Of a DNA stretch of 6,677 nt, positions 1 to 4,972 are shown one piece after another (the stretch's first letter is position 1; the number at the start of each line of letters is the position of its first letter). The notes under the pieces were generated by a model. It did not search any database. It was not told the DNA's origin and saw only the letters and a list, made by a program, of their open reading frames with translations. The stretch covers positions 1 through 6,677 of the forward strand of contig CATPBC010000180.1 of NCBI GenBank assembly GCA_955652195.1, read 5' to 3'. Origin of the DNA: an uncultured Xanthobacteraceae bacterium (GTDB taxonomy: Bacteria; Pseudomonadota; Alphaproteobacteria; Rhizobiales; Xanthobacteraceae). The position numbers were made by a program, and so were the translations under genes.

Positions 1-13
1 GACTGTCGAACAT
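1..13 (-). CDS. ffh: Probable ffh, signal recognition particle GTPase (first 4 codons only)
   Basis: Seen: the minus strand ends with ATG TTC GAC AGT C, giving Met-Phe-Asp-Ser, preceded by a good Shine-Dalgarno sequence (GAAGGGA at 24..18, 4-5 nt from the ATG). Upstream are a plausible leader and a promoter, so this looks like a genuine gene start. Known: alphaproteobacterial Ffh proteins commonly begin MFD-(S/N)-LS, and in Hyphomicrobiales ffh lies close to dapF, mtaB, ftsY and ispZ, the genes found here. Ffh binds the 4.5S RNA and signal peptides of nascent membrane proteins and docks with FtsY at the inner membrane. The name is inferred from four residues plus neighbourhood; the rest of the gene is outside the window. 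Confidence 0.6.
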
Positions 14-150
14 CGTTTCCCTTCACTTCTCCCCCGAAAGCGGGGAGAAGGAGAAAGCACGGAAGGCGCCCGAGGGCGCAGCGCGCTGTCGGGCGGTTGC
101 CTCCGGCCTCCGGGACCGGGCGGCGGTTGAATTAGGTCTCTTGCGAGAGC
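14..150 (-). promoter_or_regulatory. GC-rich structured 5' leader of the putative ffh transcript
   Basis: If transcription starts about 7 nt after the -10 box (near 150), the mRNA has a leader of about 137 nt. It can form several helices: CTCT/AGAG within 139-150; GCGCC/GGCGC around 66-79; and, overlapping that, an alternative 6-bp helix 68-73 with 89-94. The last two exclude each other. Closest to the start codon is a 9-bp GC-rich hairpin (26-50). I recognise no Rfam-type riboswitch or RNA gene here. Regulatory function is inference only. Confidence 0.35.
26..50. repeat. 9-bp GC-rich hairpin (REP-like palindrome) just upstream of the ffh SD
   Basis: Positions 26-34 (CTTCTCCCC) pair perfectly with 42-50 (GGGGAGAAG), leaving a 7-nt loop. 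Palindromes of this type (CTCCCC, short loop, GGGGAG) are common interspersed repeats in alphaproteobacterial intergenic regions. On the minus strand the stem ends one base before the ribosome-binding site of the putative ffh, leaving the SD unpaired. It has no T-run on either side, so a terminator role is unlikely. Confidence 0.6.
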
Positions 151-156
151 GAGCGG

Positions 157-185
157 AACCTAGTGACGGCGGTTTGGGCTGTCAA
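157..185 (-). promoter_or_regulatory. Sigma70-type promoter for the putative ffh
   Basis: On the minus strand TTGACA (185..180) is followed by a 17-nt spacer and TAGGTT (162..157). The -35 box matches consensus exactly and the spacing is optimal; the -10 matches at four of six positions (T-A- - -TT pattern weak in the middle). It points toward the putative ffh start at 13, with no other start in between. No operator-like palindrome overlaps it. The call rests on motif match and geometry only. Confidence 0.55.
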
Positions 186-193
186 CCGAGGTA

Positions 194-255
194 ACCATGC
201 TCAAGAGACCATGCCCAAGTGACCATGCCGCATTGGCGGCAAAGCACATTGGCGG
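194..255. repeat. Short direct repeats downstream of the GyrI-like gene
   Basis: Two adjacent 14-bp copies of ACCATGCYCAAGWG (194-207 and 208-221) are followed by a third, truncated copy (222-229). Right after them CATTGGCGG occurs twice (231-239, 247-255). The first of these is part of a 5-bp hairpin GCCGC-ATTG-GCGGC (227-240). The region lies between the stop codon of the GyrI-like gene and the ffh promoter. No T-run follows, so I do not call a terminator. It looks like slippage-generated spacer DNA. Confidence 0.6.
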
Positions 256-282
256 ATGCTCCCGCACTCAGCCCGGCGAGGC

Positions 283-894
283 TTACCCGGGCTTGAGCAC
301 GACATAAACATTGACGACCAGCTTTTTGGCGTCGGTTGTAGTTGGATCCGTCACATATTCCTCGATGAACATGTCCTTCGCTTCGAGCCGCTTGTCGTCG
401 AGGTAATTGGTGATCGCTTCGTAAGTATTGTCGAGATCGTCATACGAGCCGCGATGGACGAATTTGAGCGCCTTGCCCTCGGGTGAATGGCCGAGGGCAA
501 GGTCACCGCGCGGCGGATTTTTCGGTGCGTCGGAGATCGGCACGGCGGCTTGATATTCGAACCCGGTGTCGTCGGTCGCGGTGAAGATCGTCATCGGCAG
601 GCCGTCGGGCTTGAGGCCTTCCTTGTCGAGATAGCCTTTGATCTTTTTGAACGAGCCGGTGATGATTTCGAACGCTTTGTCCCAGCTCCCGCTGCCTTTG
701 ACATAGATGATCGTCTTCGCGGTCAACGCGGCATCCTCGCCGAATGCGTCGCCGGGCTGTGCGGGCGCGGTTTCGGTTGCGCTTGGTGTGGACGGATTGG
801 GCGGGCTCGATTTTGTCTGTCCGAATGCCGGCGCGGCAACCGGTAAGGCGACCATCGCCGCCACCAAACCAGCGCGAAGCAATGCAAAACCCAT
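283..894 (-). CDS. Exported GyrI-like (AraC effector-binding type) domain protein
   Basis: A 203-residue protein. Residues 1-25 form a secretion signal (hydrophobic run 5-22, Ala-rich cleavage region before Gln26), followed by a Pro/Ser/Thr-rich linker (about 27-50). Residues 58-203 resemble a GyrI-like small-molecule-binding domain: the FEYQAAVPI strand (112-120), GKALKFVHRGSYDDL (140-154), the following Tyr-containing helix, and the C-terminal FIEEYVTDP motif (176-184), whose acidic residue often contacts ligand in this fold. Known: such domains occur in E. coli GyrI (SbmC) and as effector-binding parts of AraC/MerR regulators. Here there is no DNA-binding domain, so an envelope-located ligand-binding or buffering role is inferred; the ligand is unknown. 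The start is supported by AAGGAG (906..901) 6 nt upstream of the ATG. It diverges from dapF and precedes ffh on the same strand, but an independent promoter separates it from ffh. Confidence 0.82.
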   Translation of the reverse strand: MGFALLRAGLVAAMVALPVAAPAFGQTKSSPPNPSTPSATETAPAQPGDAFGEDAALTAKTIIYVKGSGSWDKAFEIITGSFKKIKGYLDKEGLKPDGLPMTIFTATDDTGFEYQAAVPISDAPKNPPRGDLALGHSPEGKALKFVHRGSYDDLDNTYEAITNYLDDKRLEAKDMFIEEYVTDPTTTDAKKLVVNVYVVLKPG

Positions 895-1008
895 CGCGTT
901 CTCCTTCTTCGAGCGCCGGCTCGCCCGTCGTTTCCGATCTTAGATTGGTCGTCCGCTTGCCTTTATCACGTCCCAGCAATCTCGCCTTGCCCAAATTTCC
1001 GCCGCTGC
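895..1008 (-). other. Upstream region of the GyrI-like gene
   Basis: This is the first part of the 391-bp divergent intergenic region. It holds the SD AAGGAG (906..901). A small GC hairpin lies directly behind the SD: 910-914 pair with 919-923 around a 4-nt loop, only 3 nt from the SD. I found no convincing -35/-10 pair for the minus-strand gene here, so its promoter is unassigned. Nothing else is recognisable. Confidence 0.4.
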
Positions 1009-1082
1009 TAGTGTCCCGATTCCGAAGTTCGCACGCTTTGTCGGCACGCTCTCATGCAAACTTCGGAATCAAAGGGACACTA
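1009..1082 (-). repeat. Palindromic element, copy A (TA-flanked, 74 bp)
   Basis: An imperfect inverted repeat. Outer arms 1009-1017 (TAGTGTCCC) and 1074-1082 pair over 9 bp. Inner arms 1018-1029 (GATTCCGAAGTT) and 1059-1070 pair over 12 bp. A 3-nt bulge (1071-1073) lies on one side only. On the minus strand the inner stem extends further using G-U pairs (1030/1058 and 1034/1054), which would be C-A mismatches on the plus strand; this gives the element an orientation. The apical part carries ATGAGAGC and CCGAC on the minus strand. Both ends are TA, compatible with (but not proof of) a TA-targeting MITE. It is homologous to copy B at 1098-1172. Confidence 0.8.
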
Positions 1083-1097
1083 CCAAATATATAATTC

Positions 1098-1172
1098 TAG
1101 TGCGGTTTTTGGATTTGAAGTTCCTATGAGAGCTTCCGACTGAACTGTAGGAACTTCAAATCCACCGCACTA
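1098..1172 (+). repeat. Palindromic element, copy B (TA-flanked, 75 bp)
   Basis: Outer arms 1098-1106 (TAGTGCGGT) and 1164-1172 pair over 9 bp; extending to 1097/1173 adds one C-G pair. A 4-nt T bulge (1107-1110) lies on the 5' side. Inner arms 1111-1126 (GGATTTGAAGTTCCTA) and 1148-1163 pair perfectly over 16 bp, then two G-U pairs follow on the plus strand. The apical part has ATGAGAGC and CCGAC, as in copy A read on the minus strand. The layout (9-bp stem, 5' T bulge, inner stem, 29 nt beyond the first 12 inner pairs) is the same as in copy A, although the stem sequences differ. Confidence 0.8.
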
Positions 1173-1188
1173 GGAGTGGATTAGCTTT

Positions 1189-1230
1189 GAGCCTGGTTTG
1201 CGTGTGGTTTGAACCTGGTTTGAATCTGGG
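1189..1230. repeat. Short 11-bp tandem repeat upstream of dapF
   Basis: Three and a half degenerate units share the core (C)TGGTTTG: 1189-1200, 1201-1211, 1212-1222, and a partial unit to 1230. The spacing is 11-12 bp, close to one helical turn. The last unit overlaps the proposed -35 box of dapF. Function unknown; it may be slippage or a set of in-phase protein sites. Confidence 0.55.
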
Positions 1231-1248
1231 CAATCGGCCGCTCATATA
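1220..1248 (+). promoter_or_regulatory. Candidate dapF promoter
   Basis: TTGAAT (1220-1225), a 17-nt spacer, then CATATA (1243-1248) fits a weak sigma70 promoter ending about 37 nt before the dapF ATG. It is the best match I see between palindrome copy B and dapF. It would transcribe dapF and mtaB, and possibly the broken PPOX gene. The evidence is motif match only. Confidence 0.4.
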
Positions 1249-1285
1249 GACGGTGACATTTCGGCTTTATTGCGGGCTTTAAACA

Positions 1286-2167
1286 ATGGGCGCTCCCTAT
1301 ATCGGCGCTTTGGCGAACCGGGACTTCGTGAAGATGAACGGCCTCGGCAACGAGATCGTCATCGTCGATCTGCGCCGCGCACCCAAGCCGATCGAGGCGG
1401 CCGCGGCGCGCGCCGCCGCGCGGCAGGAGCCGTACGATCAGCTCATGGCGCTTTATCCCGCGCGCGGCAGCGCCGACGCGGCAGTTCGGATCTACAACAG
1501 CGACGGATCGGAAGCGGGCGCCTGCGGCAATGGCATGCGCTGCGTTGCCGCGCTTCTTGCCGACGAAACCGGCCGCACGGATTTGAATTTCGAAACGCCG
1601 GCGGGCGTGATCTCCTGCCGGCGCGCGGCAGACGGTCTTTTCGCGGTCGACATGGGACGCCCGCGTTGGCGCTGGGACGAGATTCCGCTGTCGCGTGAAT
1701 TTACCGATACCCGAGCCATCGAACTCAGCTATGGCCCGCCCGGCGCGCCGATTTTGCAATCGCCGTCGGCGGTGGGCATGGGCAACCCGCATGCCGTTTT
1801 CTGGGTCGACGACCCGGCGGCTTACGACCTCGCTGCGATCGGTCCCGCGCTCGAGCACGATCCGCTGTTCCCGGAACGCGCCAACATTACGCTTGCCGCG
1901 ACGCCGTCACGCAATCGTGTCGTAATCCGCACCTGGGAGCGCGGCGCGGGATTGACCAAAGCCTGCGGATCGGCAGCCTGCGCCGCCGCGGTGGCAGCGG
2001 CGCGGCTTGGTCGCACCGATCGCCGCGTGACGGTCAGCTTGCCGGGGGGCGAGCTTGCGGTCGAATGGCGCGAGAGCGACGACCACGTGCTCATGACCGG
2101 TCCGGTCGCTTACGAACATAAGGGCCGCTTTGACGCGGCCTCGTTCGCCGATCTCGGAGCTGCGTGA
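1286..2167 (+). CDS. dapF: Diaminopimelate epimerase DapF
   Basis: Interconverts LL- and meso-diaminopimelate, giving the meso form used for lysine and for peptidoglycan cross-links. It acts in the cytoplasm without a cofactor, using two cysteines as acid and base. Seen: N-terminal FVKMNGLGNEIVIVD (14-28); first catalytic Cys80 in YNSDGSEAGACGNGMRC; GNPHAVFWVDD (166-176); second catalytic Cys227 in ERGAGLTKACGSAACA. Both active-site cysteines and the surrounding glycines are intact. At 293 residues it is slightly longer than E. coli DapF (274), mainly at the N-terminus and in a loop near 36-60. The ATG at 1286 lacks a strong SD; the conserved part starts near residue 9, so a TTG start at 1310 cannot be excluded. 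mtaB follows after 15 nt, suggesting co-transcription. Confidence 0.96.
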   Translation: MGAPYIGALANRDFVKMNGLGNEIVIVDLRRAPKPIEAAAARAAARQEPYDQLMALYPARGSADAAVRIYNSDGSEAGACGNGMRCVAALLADETGRTDLNFETPAGVISCRRAADGLFAVDMGRPRWRWDEIPLSREFTDTRAIELSYGPPGAPILQSPSAVGMGNPHAVFWVDDPAAYDLAAIGPALEHDPLFPERANITLAATPSRNRVVIRTWERGAGLTKACGSAACAAAVAAARLGRTDRRVTVSLPGGELAVEWRESDDHVLMTGPVAYEHKGRFDAASFADLGAA

Positions 2168-2182
2168 GACGATGGTGGGTCC

Positions 2183-3439
2183 ATGAGCGTCGAAGTCCTC
2201 ACCTTCGGCTGCCGGCTCAATGCCGCGGAATCCGAAGTCATCCGCCGCGAGGCGCAGCGCGCCGGCTTCGCCGACACTGTCGTGGTCAATACCTGTGCGG
2301 TTACCGCGGAAGCCGTGCGCCAGGCGCGGCAGGCGATCCGGGCGCTCCGCCGTGGCCGCCCGCAGGCGAAGATCATCGTGACCGGCTGCGCGGCACAGAC
2401 CGAGCCGCAAACATTCAGTTCGATGTCCGAGGCCGACTGCGTGCTCGGCAACGGCGAGAAGTTGTCGGCGTCGGGCTGGGCGAAAGCGCGCGCCGCGTTC
2501 GATATCGAAGGTTCGCCGAAAGCGATCGTCAGCGATATCATGGCGGCGAGGGAGACCGCGCCGCATCTCATCGATGCGTTCGCTGGCCGGGCCCGCGCCT
2601 TCGTCCAGGTGCAGAATGGCTGCGATCACCGCTGCACCTTTTGCATCATTCCTTTCGGCCGCGGCAATTCGCGCTCGGTGCCGATCGGGGCGGCGGTCGA
2701 GGATGTGCGCCGGCTCGTCGGCAATGGCTACAACGAGATTGTGCTCACCGGGGTCGATATCACGAGCTACGGCGCCGATCTGCCGGGTGCGCCAGAGCTC
2801 GGCACGCTGGTCAGACAAATTCTCAAACATGTGCCGGAGCTCAAGCGCTTGCGCCTGTCATCGATCGATTCGGTGGAGGCCGATTCCGAGCTTCTCAATG
2901 TCATTGCCGGCGAAGCACGATTGATGCCGCATCTGCATCTGTCGCTGCAGTCGGGCGACGATCTCATCCTCAAGCGCATGAAGCGGCGGCATAGCCGCGC
3001 CCAGGCGATCGCGTTTTGCCGGACGCTGCGGCGGTTGCGGCCCGACATCGTGTTCGGCGCCGATCTGATTGCCGGCTTCCCGACCGAAAGTGCCGACATG
3101 TTCCGCCGCTCGCTCGATCTCGTCGAGGAATGCAATTTAGCTTATTTGCATGTTTTTCCATTCTCGGCGCGACCGGGCACGCCGGCGGCGCGGATGCCGC
3201 AACTTGACCGGGCGACCATAAAAGAGCGCGCGCGGCTTCTGCGCGAACGCGGCGCATTGGCGCTGCGGCACCACCTCGAACGCGAGGTCGGAACCATGCG
3301 CCGCATCTTGGCGGAGTCGGCCTCCGCCGGGCGCACCGAACAATTCACCGCAGTGAAACTCGCCGCCCCGGTCGAGCCAGGAAGCATTGTCGAGCGCGCG
3401 ATTGCGGGCCACGATGGCCGGCAATTGCTCGCGGCGTAA
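2183..3439 (+). CDS. mtaB: tRNA t6A37 methylthiotransferase MtaB
   Basis: A radical-SAM enzyme that adds a methylthio group to N6-threonylcarbamoyladenosine at position 37 of ANN-decoding tRNAs (ms2t6A), improving codon reading. Seen over 418 residues: an N-terminal UPF0004 domain with Cys10, Cys38 and Cys69, which bind the auxiliary 4Fe-4S cluster; the radical-SAM CxxxCxxC motif at Cys147, Cys151 and Cys154 (NGCDHRCTFCIIPFGRG); EIVLTGVDITSYG (185-197), which favours MtaB over MiaB or RimO; LHLSLQSGDD (251-260); FGADLIAGFPTE (291-302); and HVFPFSARPGTPA (323-335). The C-terminal 48 or so residues fit a short TRAM RNA-binding domain. All six cluster cysteines are present. It lies 15 nt after dapF. 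The SD is weak (GGTGGG at 2174-2179). Confidence 0.94.
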   Translation: MSVEVLTFGCRLNAAESEVIRREAQRAGFADTVVVNTCAVTAEAVRQARQAIRALRRGRPQAKIIVTGCAAQTEPQTFSSMSEADCVLGNGEKLSASGWAKARAAFDIEGSPKAIVSDIMAARETAPHLIDAFAGRARAFVQVQNGCDHRCTFCIIPFGRGNSRSVPIGAAVEDVRRLVGNGYNEIVLTGVDITSYGADLPGAPELGTLVRQILKHVPELKRLRLSSIDSVEADSELLNVIAGEARLMPHLHLSLQSGDDLILKRMKRRHSRAQAIAFCRTLRRLRPDIVFGADLIAGFPTESADMFRRSLDLVEECNLAYLHVFPFSARPGTPAARMPQLDRATIKERARLLRERGALALRHHLEREVGTMRRILAESASAGRTEQFTAVKLAAPVEPGSIVERAIAGHDGRQLLAA

Positions 3440-3468
3440 GGCGCGATTTAGCGGATCAGGAGACGACC

Positions 3469-4094
3469 ATGCAGCAGACCGGCGACCATCGCGTCACCAC
3501 GCTGGAAGCGCTCGAAGCGCTATACGACAAGCCTTATGGGCCGGCGATCGTCAAAGAGATCGCTCACATCAATGCGCATTATCGGAAATTCATCGAGGCG
3601 GCGCCGTTCTTTGCACTGGCGACCAGCGGACCGGACGGGCTCGATTGCTCGCCGCGCGGCGATGCGCCCGGCTTCGTGCGCGTAGCCGATGAGAAGACCC
3701 GCTTATTCCGGACCGCCGCGGCAACAATCGCATCGATTCCTTGCGCAACATCGTCAGCGATCCGCGCGTGGCCTTGCTGTTTCTTATCCCCGGCGTCGGC
3801 GAGACAATCCGGGTGATCGGCCGCGCCAGTATTTCGACCGATCCGGCGCTCACGGAAACCTTCATTGTCAATGGCAAGGCGCCGCGCAGCGTCATCGTAG
3901 TCGCGGTCGAGCGCGTGTTCTATCAGTGCACCAAAGCCATCGTGCGCTCGAAATTGTGGGATCCGGCGCGCCATGTCGACCGCAACAACCTGCCCAGCGC
4001 CGGGACGATTCTCGGCGAGATCAGCGGCGGCAAGATCGGCGGCCCGGACCACGACCGCGCGCAGCCGCAGCGGATCAAAGAAACGCTGTATTAG
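3469..4094 (+). pseudogene. Frameshifted PPOX-type flavin-binding protein (MSMEG_1061/DR2398-like)
   Basis: Two reading frames together encode one protein of about 208 residues of the pyridoxamine 5'-phosphate-oxidase-like (split-barrel, FMN-binding) family. Frame 1 starts at an ATG with AGGAG 6 nt upstream and gives FFALATSGPDGLDCSPRGD (47-65) and GFVRVADEKT (68-77). From 3702 the homology continues in another frame as LIPDRRGNNRIDSLRNIV, then VALLFLIPGVGETIRVIGRA and a normal C-terminus ending at TAG 4094. The codon after ACC (3697-3699) has two bases (CG, 3700-3701) in place of three, consistent with loss of one base. Left in frame 1, translation runs to 3816 with unrelated sequence. The rest shows no decay, so this is either a recent mutation or a sequencing/assembly error. 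The substrate of this subfamily is not established. It follows mtaB by 29 nt, and its 3' end overlaps the convergent pseudouridine synthase gene by 20 bp. Confidence 0.85.
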
Positions 4095-4899
4095 TTCGCT
4101 GCGAACCACTCTCGTCGGCGGGGACGTTCTCGTCACGCCAGCCGCACTGGCTCAGTGCCGCGCGCATGTGCTCAGGAATGGGCGCGGTCACGCGGATCGG
4201 AGGGCGATTTTTATAGAGCGGCACGACAACTTCGCGAGCATGCAGATGCAGAGGCGAGCCGCCGACGCGCGGCGCGGTGCCGTAGATCGCATCGCCGACA
4301 ATCGGCCAACCCATCGCGACGCAGTGGACCCGGAGCTGATGCGTGCGGCCGGTCAACGGTTCGAGCGCCAGCCAGGTCAATGCCGTACCGTCATCCTTCC
4401 GGGGGGAGGTGAACGAATTCCGTTCCATCACTTTCCACTTGGTTACCGCCTGCTGGCCTGAAGGATCGTGCTTCATCCACCAGCCGCGCGCGACGTCGAG
4501 GCGCCCGAGCGGCAGTTCGATTTGCCCTTCCTCAGCCTCAGGCCCGCCCTCGACCACGGCCCAATAGGTCTTGCCGATTGCGCCGGTCTTGAACAGTTTG
4601 CCGAGTTGCGCCAGCGCCTTGCGGTGCCGGCCGAGCACCAGGCATCCCGACGTGTCGCGATCGAGCCGATGCGCCAGCGCGGGCGGGCGGGGCAAACCAA
4701 ACCGCAATGCGCCAAAATGATCCTCGAGGCTTTCGCCGCCTTTCGGGCCGCGATGCACGGCGAAGCCTGCCGGCTTGTCGATCACCAGCATCAGCCCGTC
4801 GCGGTAGAGCAGTCGCGACACCATCTGTTCCGGGGCCATCCCTTTCGGGGGCATCGGTTTCGGGAGCATCGGTTTCAGGAGCATCGGTTTCAGGAGCAT
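4075..4899 (-). CDS. RluA-family RNA pseudouridine synthase
   Basis: Converts specific uridines of rRNA or tRNA to pseudouridine. Seen, numbered from the first ATG (274 residues): LYRDGLMLVIDKPAGFAVH (31-49), the catalytic motif HRLDRDTSG (77-85) with nucleophile Asp80, KTYWAVVEG (110-118), LEPLTGRTHQLRVH (179-192) and GWPIVGDAIYG (197-207). There is no S4 domain, so it is of the short RluA/TruC/RluC-catalytic type; the target nucleotide cannot be named. The start is uncertain: residues 1-25 are a repeat-encoded stretch (MLLKP, MLLKP, MLPKP, MPPKG, MAPEQ) absent from typical homologues as I recall them. ATGs at 4839 (MAPEQ) and 4824 (MVSRL) are good alternatives; none has a clear SD. Convergent with the PPOX pseudogene (20-bp overlap) and divergent from ftsY. 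The C-terminal 20 or so residues are polar and poorly conserved. Confidence 0.9.
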   Translation of the reverse strand: MLLKPMLLKPMLPKPMPPKGMAPEQMVSRLLYRDGLMLVIDKPAGFAVHRGPKGGESLEDHFGALRFGLPRPPALAHRLDRDTSGCLVLGRHRKALAQLGKLFKTGAIGKTYWAVVEGGPEAEEGQIELPLGRLDVARGWWMKHDPSGQQAVTKWKVMERNSFTSPRKDDGTALTWLALEPLTGRTHQLRVHCVAMGWPIVGDAIYGTAPRVGGSPLHLHAREVVVPLYKNRPPIRVTAPIPEHMRAALSQCGWRDENVPADESGSQRTNTAFL

Positions 4900-4905
4900 C
4901 TCTTT
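4831..4905. repeat. 15-bp tandem repeat, five copies, at the 5' end of the pseudouridine synthase gene
   Basis: Units at 4831-4845, 4846-4860, 4861-4875, 4876-4890 and 4891-4905 follow the pattern C(R)GG(R)GCATCGGTTT on the plus strand; the three central units are nearly identical and the outer ones more diverged. The 15-bp period keeps the reading frame. Each unit supplies an in-frame ATG on the minus strand, encoding MLLKP-like pentapeptides. It also sits within about 70-140 bp of the ftsY start. Confidence 0.9.
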
Positions 4906-4972
4906 CGGCGACCTGACGGAACCGCTATCACGAAGCCACCCGACAGCGACACCCGGCGAGAAGCGCTACAGT
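4900..4972. other. Divergent spacer between the pseudouridine synthase gene and ftsY
   Basis: A spacer of 73 bp (133 bp if the pseudouridine synthase starts at 4839) must hold the ftsY promoter unless that lies inside the repeats. I see no confident -35/-10 pair; CTATCA (4925-4930) with CTTTCG 17 nt upstream is only a poor match. A modest SD, GAGAAG (4958-4963), precedes the ftsY ATG by 9 nt. Confidence 0.35.

Noticed and set aside
60..190. A stand-alone structured RNA gene (4.5S, 6S or RNase P RNA)
   Set aside because: The 4.5S tetraloop region, the RNase P universal core sequences and a typical 6S closing stem were not found. The promoter and the SD/ATG explain the segment better as an mRNA leader.
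487..846. Plus-strand open frame inside the GyrI-like gene
   Set aside because: Antisense shadow in GC-rich coding DNA: Arg/Gly-rich product, no SD, no recognisable domain, while the minus strand has a signal peptide, SD and domain motifs.
1009..1172. Rho-independent terminators
   Set aside because: The stems are long and interrupted, loops are large and no T-run follows either hairpin. Both flanking genes point away from this region, so neither would need a terminator here.
1181..1858. Minus-strand open frame of 225 codons across dapF
   Set aside because: Composition is Arg/Ala/His-rich and unlike any family; it lies opposite the clear DapF motifs, and its end crosses the repeats and promoter region.
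1907..2830. Minus-strand open frame of 307 codons across dapF and mtaB
   Set aside because: It spans two well-supported plus-strand genes in antisense. The product resembles low-complexity antisense translation, with no motif or SD.
3579..4136. Minus-strand open frame opposite the PPOX pseudogene
   Set aside because: Its length comes from the GC-rich antisense frame; no domain, no SD, and the plus-strand family motifs account for the DNA.
4831..4905. CRISPR-like array
   Set aside because: The units are contiguous 15-bp repeats with no spacers and they encode in-frame pentapeptides.
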